Shown here in pieces: positions 24,001 through 28,846 of a stretch of 28,846 nucleotides of DNA. Every line of letters begins with the position of its first letter. Within the stretch, counting starts at the first letter, position 1. Source of the stretch: JAGVJT01 sp964471225 (lineage in GTDB: Bacteria > Pseudomonadota > Gammaproteobacteria > Legionellales > Legionellaceae); NCBI GenBank assembly GCA_964471225.1, contig CAYYEZ010000070.1:1-28846 (forward strand), given 5' to 3'. A model generated the notes under the pieces. That model worked only from the letters and a program-made list of their open reading frames with translations, ran no database searches and was not told the origin of the DNA. The position numbers and the translations under genes are program-made.

Positions 24001-24637
24001 AATTCAATCAAGCCGTACCAAAGATGCGGTGCTACGTAGCGATTGGATTGCAATTGCAAAAATGTCTGCCTATAACTTCACAAATCTTTTAAATAAAGTC
24101 ATCAAAGCCACAGTAGGGGCACTTCCTACGGTAGCGATTATAGTAGGTATTGGAGGAAAAGCTGTCTTTACTAATATCTGGAAAGGACGCTTCGATCAGC
24201 CCATCGATTTTAGGCCTATGAGTATTAGACTTCAACGACTAGGTCGTTTTCTTGATAATATTGCTATTCAAGATTCAATGCCCTGGTCTTCGCAACGTGT
24301 CAATTTTTCCAAAGAGGTCCATGACTCGAGTCGATATGATGATTTGATTAGCGAAGGGCAAAAGATGAGTAAACGACTTCAACACAACATCAAACCAGCT
24401 GCCGTATCAGTTTCGGCTACAGCGTCAAGCGGCCTAGGCCTCAGCACTAGCTCGCGAACTATAAGCCCAAAACTTGTGGCAGGGCTTGCTGCATCAACTA
24501 CGCCTCCGCCCAAGCCACCCAAGCCACCCAAGTTGAGTAAAGAAAGTGTGGCAAGTATTCGAGCTGAAGGGCGCGCAGTCCCTCCGAGCCCACCAACGCC
24601 CACATCATCAAGCGAACGGTTAAGCCATAAAATCTAA
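21065..24637 (+). CDS. Large protein of unknown function, candidate effector
   Basis: 1190 residues with no recognised family. Residues 90-200 are rich in Leu, Glu and Lys heptads, a likely coiled coil. Hydrophobic stretches lie at about 331-384, 470-493, 578-600, 630-656, 675-692 and 1012-1034. Several are Gly/Ala-rich, consistent with membrane insertion or a buried helical bundle. A second charged helical region spans about 775-915. The C-terminal 85 residues are polar and Ser/Pro-rich, with PPPKPPKPPK at 1147-1156 and PPSPPTP at 1173-1179, ending in SSSERLSHKI. There is no signal peptide. Size, coiled coils, hydrophobic hairpins and a polar tail recall type IV-secreted effectors of Legionella-like bacteria, but this is inference. 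No Shine-Dalgarno precedes ATG 21065; an inverted repeat takes its place. Confidence 0.7.
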   Translation: MKTKTEYGINGKTWTITYDNYSRKVVDISVNLSREEYLSLKSKLADPGIDHKSSSSVEILKNGFAKARGEATLEHAEHRKPGEEASNPVIDILNQIEELTTNPLEELSRSLNGSYDDPIEKLKALQEAVSKYDRKLKEMTTKLSTILEREYSPEQRSLIMEDISALRSTLSENNAKLLKQIHKLKNLKSELTHEQVDLFLSAQNRGNHYSLGHFIGEQTTAICKSTINITSVLQDRYLLDIYYKKNDVTGAFIEASSELRIRHESLYGARYVNTQSETNSTEDLPERADFSLLPFMTGTTASDLDRMICLVSGEPLSQRSLSRPSKTRVGLLSYGLKRAGIFIGLYTLAPAAEIVISAAHLALALPTTLLRVLAEPLAAAGIIGHHNFLDKYIENLNGLHRFSSPIRFFKSLWNEQYQRLDDTGNPVRADHPHQKMLTNFNQLQNESSLVNAVRAVTTPDNTIDAIRLVGQLSYQAVGTIGSSLGALITSPLSLFKKAPTDEEIFKKHDENYHMLKPIMESLIAEAERTPPKTPSTFPSSTRQIDYSAESPARVINEVMYLLNDKVIHHLAENHPGPATFFFMMSVATFGSNFAPVGALAWMHGAPGYFKLIQSGLAQAFTGYSGPMTGAPGAFHGSIAALLQFKLFTIGTSTLLGAGDKNNDILERMAKNPEEMIAGFVAFVGVGYAMSYIPHIPSMPSNFSFSGKHVSTQVNGVNPFDGYSMVFNSVLTEAVGARAGIMPLTALEYGFLGYKTLLWMNSMTLDGKPTVTPRETATLLETLKKEKILSIKDEVKRNEKIDLILSGMSNGSLSSTAFKANFKQYIHNFITKERPKLKEKIDSIQDATQKERAQWDAILQAQSSKAHDQMNSCERLERAIAMLSDKDLPCAFVKKSEAIQYYNQLSRTFDEYNKDVAAGKYPHHKIIPKEDFLRAFRNKHISTGSNNLLRLLSFYPGYPLRFLWREAQLRLNPSPYVVDKIQSSRTKDAVLRSDWIAIAKMSAYNFTNLLNKVIKATVGALPTVAIIVGIGGKAVFTNIWKGRFDQPIDFRPMSIRLQRLGRFLDNIAIQDSMPWSSQRVNFSKEVHDSSRYDDLISEGQKMSKRLQHNIKPAAVSVSATASSGLGLSTSSRTISPKLVAGLAASTTPPPKPPKPPKLSKESVASIRAEGRAVPPSPPTPTSSSERLSHKI

Positions 24638-24650
24638 AGCCAACCTACAC

Positions 24651-25319
24651 TCAGGGTCTCGATTCTTTAATAGACCGAGCCGTATCAGGCGCATCTGAGA
24701 TTGTGCGTTCACTAATAAAAAAGCTAGTCTGTTGAAGTAAGCTATTTGGCATGATTTTGTTTAGATAAGTCTCTATTTCAATCATAAGTTGATTATAACG
24801 ACGTTGACAGAAAAGATCTTTTTCCTCAATTTCACTTGCTATCTGATATTTTAAAGCATTGTAGACTTGCTGTTTTCGAGCAGTAGGATTCATGTCAAGA
24901 TAAGAAGTAACACGAGATGATACAACTTGCATCATAAAACTATCCATAGAATCATAGAGGTATTCGATAGTCTCTCTTTGAGAGAATGGGAGCGGTTTTA
25001 ACAAACGCATCTGCTCGAAAAAAAACCCAATTTTATCATCGTCATTCTTCAGAGCCAAAATATTATCAATTAAAATGCAAGCCATATCTTGACCCAAGGG
25101 GTCAACCACTCTCTCAGCATAACATGAAAAATTACGCAATCTTGCTTGAAACAAGACTTGAGATAACGGATTCGCAAACAAAGTAATAACAACAGACAGA
25201 TCTTCTTCTGTATATGTACGTTGAGCAATGTTGAACAACTCTAAAGCCATGTTTTTCTCTACTGAGCATTCAATCTCAGCATCAACGGATAGGTCAACCA
25301 ATTCAACAGGAAGCTTCAT
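24651..25319 (-). CDS. Hypothetical helical protein
   Basis: 222 residues of no recognised family. It is mostly charged and predicted helical throughout, with no signal peptide or membrane segment. Glu and Asp are common in the N-terminal half (for example VDLSVDAEIE, YTEEDLS), and the C-terminal tail is Ser- and charge-rich (DTARSIKESRP). The start ATG 25319 has AAAGG about nine bases upstream and a good promoter. It converges on the 1190-residue gene with only 13 bases between the two stops. Convergent placement beside a candidate effector makes a lineage-specific role likely, but no function can be given. Confidence 0.7.
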   Translation of the reverse strand: MKLPVELVDLSVDAEIECSVEKNMALELFNIAQRTYTEEDLSVVITLFANPLSQVLFQARLRNFSCYAERVVDPLGQDMACILIDNILALKNDDDKIGFFFEQMRLLKPLPFSQRETIEYLYDSMDSFMMQVVSSRVTSYLDMNPTARKQQVYNALKYQIASEIEEKDLFCQRRYNQLMIEIETYLNKIMPNSLLQQTSFFISERTISDAPDTARSIKESRP

Positions 25320-25351
25320 CTTATTTTGCCTTTAAAAAAACTTAAATGGCA

Positions 25352-25380
25352 ATTATATATTCAAAAAAGTCATGTGTCTC
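25352..25380 (-). promoter_or_regulatory. Putative promoter of the 222-residue protein
   Basis: On the minus strand GAGACA (25380-25375) and a perfect TATAAT (25357-25352) are 17 bp apart, about 26 bases before the expected ribosome site and start region. It lies back to back with the queC promoter. Confidence 0.55.
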
Positions 25381-25410
25381 CGACTAAATGATCAAAAATC
25401 AGCAGTCCTG

Positions 25411-25440
25411 TTGTACATCAAAAGTTATTTTTGCTAGAAT
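25411..25440 (+). promoter_or_regulatory. Putative queC promoter, possibly leaderless transcript
   Basis: TTGTAC (25411-25416), an 18-bp spacer and TAGAAT (25435-25440). ATG 25448 begins eight bases after the -10, where transcription itself would be expected to start. No ribosome site precedes the ATG. Confidence 0.5.
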
Positions 25441-25447
25441 TCCAAAC

Positions 25448-26122
25448 ATGAAAAAAGCCGTTATCTTATTTTCCGGTGGGCTAGACTCCACAACCTGCTT
25501 AGCCTTAGCTCTATCCCAAGGCTATGAGTGCTTTGCTATCAGTTTTAATTATCAACAAAAACATCATGCTGAGCTCGAGTCTGCAATTAAAATTGCCAAA
25601 CACTACGCTGTTCACCATGAAATTATTCACCTGCCCGTGGGGCATTTGGGTGGCTCAGCGCTTACAGATCAAAAGTTAAATGTACAAAATTATACAGGCT
25701 CAACAGAGGTGCCCAATACATATGTTCCAGCCCGTAACACGATTCTTTTGTCTATCGCACTAGGTTATGCCGAGATCATCGGGGCGGATGCTATTTTTAC
25801 AGGAACAAGTAGTGTAGATTACTCACATTATCCTGACTGTCGACCAGAGTACCTTGAAGCATTTCAAAAAATGGCTAATCTTGCGACTAAGCGCGGTGCA
25901 GAAGGTCACCCTATTGTAATTGAAGCGCCTCTCTTACACTTAAGTAAAGCTGAGACTGTGCTGTTAGGCCTCTCTCTCGGTGTCGATTATAGCCTCTCGA
26001 CCTCTTGTTATCGTGCAGATGAAAACGGATTAGCTTGTGGACACTGTGATAGCTGTTTTTTAAGAAAAAAGGGCTTTAAAGAGGCCGGGATTAACGATCC
26101 TACGCGTTATCAGCCTCAATAA
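25448..26122 (+). CDS. queC: 7-cyano-7-deazaguanine synthase QueC
   Basis: 224 residues from ATG 25448, the start that places the ATP-pyrophosphatase loop SGGLDS at residues 9-14, as in the family. An in-frame ATG at 25388 would add 20 unrelated residues. QueC converts 7-carboxy-7-deazaguanine and ammonia to preQ0 using ATP, a step in queuosine synthesis. The zinc site is C187, C197, C200 and C203 (STSCYRADENG, then ACGHCDSC). Other marks are EVPNTYVPARNTILLS and GTSSVDYSHYPDCRPEY. No other que gene is adjacent. The 3' end overlaps the end of convergent gspM by 23 bp. Confidence 0.96.
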   Translation: MKKAVILFSGGLDSTTCLALALSQGYECFAISFNYQQKHHAELESAIKIAKHYAVHHEIIHLPVGHLGGSALTDQKLNVQNYTGSTEVPNTYVPARNTILLSIALGYAEIIGADAIFTGTSSVDYSHYPDCRPEYLEAFQKMANLATKRGAEGHPIVIEAPLLHLSKAETVLLGLSLGVDYSLSTSCYRADENGLACGHCDSCFLRKKGFKEAGINDPTRYQPQ

Positions 26123-26591
26123 TCAAAGTGACTTTCACTACACCGACTTTGCCTGTCTTCTCGACATGAAATTGCTTAATCGAAAATTGATACTGTTGTG
26201 AAAAACCAGATAACCACGCCAAGAAAAAATTATAAGGTACAGCATCATAAGATAACTGTATTTCATGCTCACCAACCTGTTGGAGTTGGTAGGTATAACT
26301 TTTAAAACCAGTTTGATGAAGTGCATCTGACATAACAGTGAGTAACTGGTTACTACTGATTTTTTCTGCGATTTTTTGTTTTGGCTGAGCAAGTGTTTCG
26401 ACACTTCTCATCCAAGCAAGCGTGACTTTATCTTCATGTAGTCGCTGTTGGTATGATTCAACACTGGAGCTGAGTGGAGAGTAGCATAGCGCATAAAATA
26501 AATAGAAAAATACAACAACACCACCGATACTTAATAGACGCTTGTCGCGATCGCTTTGCTGATGCCATAACGCTAATAATTTTTCCTTCAC
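26100..26591 (-). CDS. gspM: Type II secretion system protein M
   Basis: 163 residues. A short cytosolic start (KEKLLALWHQQSDRDKRLL) leads to one membrane helix (about 20-40, LSIGGVVVFFYLFYALCYSPL), a coiled segment and a small periplasmic ferredoxin-like domain. This is the GspM layout. It forms part of the inner-membrane platform with GspL, GspC and GspF. The start is GTG 26591, overlapping the gspL stop by GTGA, which argues for coupled translation. The end runs 23 bp into queC on the other strand. Confidence 0.85.
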   Translation of the reverse strand: MKEKLLALWHQQSDRDKRLLSIGGVVVFFYLFYALCYSPLSSSVESYQQRLHEDKVTLAWMRSVETLAQPKQKIAEKISSNQLLTVMSDALHQTGFKSYTYQLQQVGEHEIQLSYDAVPYNFFLAWLSGFSQQYQFSIKQFHVEKTGKVGVVKVTLIIEADNA

Positions 26592-27757
26592 GCTTGTAAC
26601 TCCAAAACTGCGTTCACTTGGTCCTTGTCCCCACTAGCTGCACTGCTTTGCTTAACTTTAATGTTCATTTTATTTAAATGTTTTTCAAATGTTTCGAGTA
26701 CCGCAAAATTTTTTGCAACCAAGTGCAGCGTAATTGTTTTATTTTGATACCACCATTGCTCTATGATGACACCTTCAGTGTCATCAACAGCTTTCACCAT
26801 GGGGCCTAAAACATACCACACATCTCCTTTTTTACCGCTAGCTTGATCTTTTAGTGCTTGCTCGATTCTAAATCTAGGACTCACAACATCAGTTGCTTCG
26901 GGGAAAAATACACGATAGACACTTGCAATTTGTTGTTGTACCACTGCATCTTCAGTTTTTAATTTATGTAACACAAATCCATTTGTGCCCAAAATGCTGA
27001 TTAACCACACACCAAATAAAACAGCACTCGCAACATACCAACGCGTGTTTGTTTCTCGATGTGTATTATGTCTAAAATCACCCTGACAAAGATTCATAAA
27101 CATATTAGACATTAAACGTTTTGCTACAAAACTATCAAAAGTTTCTTGGGTCGTTGTCCATTGAGGTGAATCAATTTTCAACACGCTATTTTCAAATAAA
27201 AATCCATGAAACAACTCTTCTGACCCATTCAAATATCTTTGAGCAAGATTCACACTTAATGCACCTTTGAAAGTGTTCATCGCCATGAGCACACGATCTT
27301 CCGCGACGAAAACCTCCCCGGGCTTCAATGCAAACCAATCCAAAGTTAAAACATCAAAGTCAATGTCTAGCTCATCAAGTAACCCAATACACTGAGAAAG
27401 GAAAGCAGCATCGATTGCAACGACTAAATATTGACCGTTACTATAATGTGCTTTATCAAATGCAAAGTGTACTTCAGAAACAGGTTGAGCTATCACCTCC
27501 TCCAAAGCAAAAGGAATGGCTTCACGAGCTTTACGCTCGCTCAACCAAGGCAAGGTCAAGACATGCAAACTCGCAGAGGCAGTAGGCAACACCACAATCG
27601 TTCTGGCATTTTCTTGTAACATCAAGAGTTCAGCAGCAGTACGCTTCTGTAAAGGGGCCTCCTCTTCACCAAAAGTATTTAAGCGAATTGATAAACAACC
27701 ATCCGCATCAAGATGTTTCGCAAATAAGAAGCAAGTACTTAACTCTCGTGTTTTCAT
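26588..27757 (-). CDS. gspL: Type II secretion system protein L
   Basis: 389 residues from ATG 27757, which overlaps the mltB stop (ATGA); the frame is open to 27790 but that part lies in mltB. The cytoplasmic half is an actin-like GspL domain (VVLPTASASLHVLTLPW, ERKAREAIPFALEE, VLTLDWFAL). It is followed by the conserved NLCQGDFR just before a membrane helix at about 240-259 (WYVASAVLFGVWLISILG) and a periplasmic ferredoxin-like domain. GspL recruits the secretion ATPase GspE to the membrane and pairs with GspM. The rest of the secretion genes are not in this window, as in Legionella, where lspL-lspM form their own locus. Confidence 0.9.
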   Translation of the reverse strand: MKTRELSTCFLFAKHLDADGCLSIRLNTFGEEEAPLQKRTAAELLMLQENARTIVVLPTASASLHVLTLPWLSERKAREAIPFALEEVIAQPVSEVHFAFDKAHYSNGQYLVVAIDAAFLSQCIGLLDELDIDFDVLTLDWFALKPGEVFVAEDRVLMAMNTFKGALSVNLAQRYLNGSEELFHGFLFENSVLKIDSPQWTTTQETFDSFVAKRLMSNMFMNLCQGDFRHNTHRETNTRWYVASAVLFGVWLISILGTNGFVLHKLKTEDAVVQQQIASVYRVFFPEATDVVSPRFRIEQALKDQASGKKGDVWYVLGPMVKAVDDTEGVIIEQWWYQNKTITLHLVAKNFAVLETFEKHLNKMNIKVKQSSAASGDKDQVNAVLELQA

Positions 27758-28767
27758 GCGTATTTCACTGGTCGATGTAACGCACTCCATTGATTTTGCA
27801 ACTCAGAAGCAAGCAGATGCACAACAAGTGCGTATTGAGGACTAGTATTATAGCGTGTGATGACATAAAAATTAGGATAAGCCATCCAATATTCTGATCC
27901 ATTTTGAGTTGAAAGCTCGATTAAACCTGCTTTATCTGGGTGACGGGGCGATAGTTGCTTAGGCACAACACCCGCATTGACAAGACGCCAATAAGGATAC
28001 TCTGGCGATCTTGCATTCGTGTGAAATGATTTATATTTCGGCCCACGCAAATCCACCGGCTGAATCACGAGTTGGTCCTTCTTCCAACCATGCTGATGAA
28101 AATAGTTCGCAACGCTACCAATCGCATCATTGTCGTCTTCCATGAGGTTAGCATGTCCCTTACCAATAAAATCAACCGCATAAAAACGATAACTACTTGG
28201 CATAAATTGTGGTTTACCCATAGCCCCCGCATAAGAGCCTTTATAAGCGCTCACTGGCACATGGTGTTCTCGGCAAAGCAAGAAGTATTCTTGAAGTTCT
28301 TTAGTAAAAAATGCAGAACGCTTAGGATAATAAAAAGCAAGCGTTGAAAGCGCATCTAAAACGCGATAGGTCCCCTGATGTTTACCATAAAGCGTCTCTA
28401 CACCAATGATCGCAACAATCACTGAGGCAGGTACACCGTATTTTTTCTCGGCTTTTTCAAGGGCGGCTCGGTTTTGCTGCCAAAACTGCAGCCCTTCCTG
28501 CGTACGCTGTGGTGTCAGAAATAGAGCTTGATAGACATCCCATGATTTTTTTTCATAAGGCTTCTCCATAGAAGCAATAATTTGCGGCTGATAATTCGCT
28601 TCGCGCAAAGCATTCATCACCTCTTGGCGTGAGAAATGATGCTTTTTTACTAATTCTTGAACAAAGGCTCGGGCTTCCTTTTTTTGCAAAAGCGCCGCAT
28701 CAGCAAATACAGGCCCTGTTAAGCAACAGAAACCAACACTCAACAAGAATCCAACACGTCTTAACAT
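27754..28767 (-). CDS. mltB: Lytic murein transglycosylase B
   Basis: 337 residues from ATG 28767, chosen because it gives a signal peptide (MLRRVGFLLSVGFCCLTG, cleaved near VFADA) and has AGGGA upstream; a GTG at 28797 would add 10 residues. The catalytic glutamate is E124 in IIGVETLYGKHQG. Other marks of the MltB (GH103) fold are TLAFYYPKRSAFFTKEL, YAGAMGKPQFMPSSY and NYFHQHGW. It cleaves peptidoglycan glycan strands to 1,6-anhydro ends. No lipobox Cys follows the signal, so a soluble periplasmic form (SltB-like) is likely. Its stop overlaps the gspL start, so the hydrolase is tied to the secretion platform genes. Confidence 0.92.
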   Translation of the reverse strand: MLRRVGFLLSVGFCCLTGPVFADAALLQKKEARAFVQELVKKHHFSRQEVMNALREANYQPQIIASMEKPYEKKSWDVYQALFLTPQRTQEGLQFWQQNRAALEKAEKKYGVPASVIVAIIGVETLYGKHQGTYRVLDALSTLAFYYPKRSAFFTKELQEYFLLCREHHVPVSAYKGSYAGAMGKPQFMPSSYRFYAVDFIGKGHANLMEDDNDAIGSVANYFHQHGWKKDQLVIQPVDLRGPKYKSFHTNARSPEYPYWRLVNAGVVPKQLSPRHPDKAGLIELSTQNGSEYWMAYPNFYVITRYNTSPQYALVVHLLASELQNQWSALHRPVKYA

Positions 28768-28802
28768 CGTAACATCCCTGGGTTTTTTGAAAAGCACCTA
28801 CG

Positions 28803-28831
28803 ATTATGTCATGTTGATATGATTCTATCTA
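28803..28831 (-). promoter_or_regulatory. Weak promoter candidate for mltB-gspL-gspM
   Basis: On the minus strand TAGATA (28831-28826) and CATAAT (28808-28803) are 17 bp apart (4 of 6 and 5 of 6). The leader to ATG 28767 would be about 30 bases. Confidence 0.3.
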
Positions 28832-28846
28832 CCCCAGGCCAACGAA

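Noticed and set aside
24379..24603. Minus-strand glycine-rich open frame
   Set aside because: Antisense of the proline-rich tail of the 1190-residue protein; no start signals.

Overview
The window looks like chromosome from a moderately AT-rich gammaproteobacterium. Housekeeping genes (argS, mutS, hemB, queC, bolA, rarA, tamA-tamB, mltB) sit beside an isolated gspL-gspM pair of a type II secretion system and several long lineage-specific proteins. A detached L-M pair, candidate effector-like proteins and small palindromic repeats would fit the Legionellales (Legionella/Coxiella/Berkiella-like bacteria). That placement is inference; no rRNA or other decisive marker is present.

Left accessory part (1-4900). 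A minus-strand gene made of near-identical 96-bp units (32-residue TPR-like repeats) runs off the left edge. A minus-strand pair follows: a secreted Cache-domain protein overlapping an Fe(II)/2-oxoglutarate dioxygenase of the PhyH family. Divergent from these is a plus-strand pair: an outer-membrane beta-barrel protein and a secreted TIM-barrel protein with a GH18-like catalytic motif. A 12-bp inverted repeat separates this unit from convergent rarA.

Metabolic and core part (4905-20937). rarA (minus) is divergent from a citrate-synthase-like gene with an unusual membrane-anchor tail, followed by deoC, a VTT/DedA-type membrane protein, a four-helix small membrane protein and argS. argS and bolA converge on a shared hairpin. 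A long plus-strand run follows: an HPr-kinase-like ATPase, a nucleotidyltransferase-like protein, mutS, tamA, tamB and hemB. Several junctions are touching or overlapping (HprK-like/NTase, tamA/tamB) or only 10 bp apart (tamB/hemB). A GC-rich palindromic element lies between mutS and the likely start of tamA and is in frame with it.

Right part (20938-28846). A 1190-residue protein of no recognised family has hydrophobic patches, predicted helical stretches and a proline-rich tail. It is preceded by a 14-bp perfect inverted repeat that ends two bases before its start codon. A convergent 222-residue protein of unknown function follows. queC, with a promoter that suggests a leaderless transcript, then converges with and overlaps a minus-strand mltB-gspL-gspM unit joined by start/stop overlaps.

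The points most worth a second look are the 1190-residue protein and its start-site inverted repeat, the membrane-tailed citrate synthase, the HprK-like/nucleotidyltransferase pair without a peptide-maturation cluster, the Cys-bearing TPR-like repeat protein, and the in-frame palindromic element before tamA.
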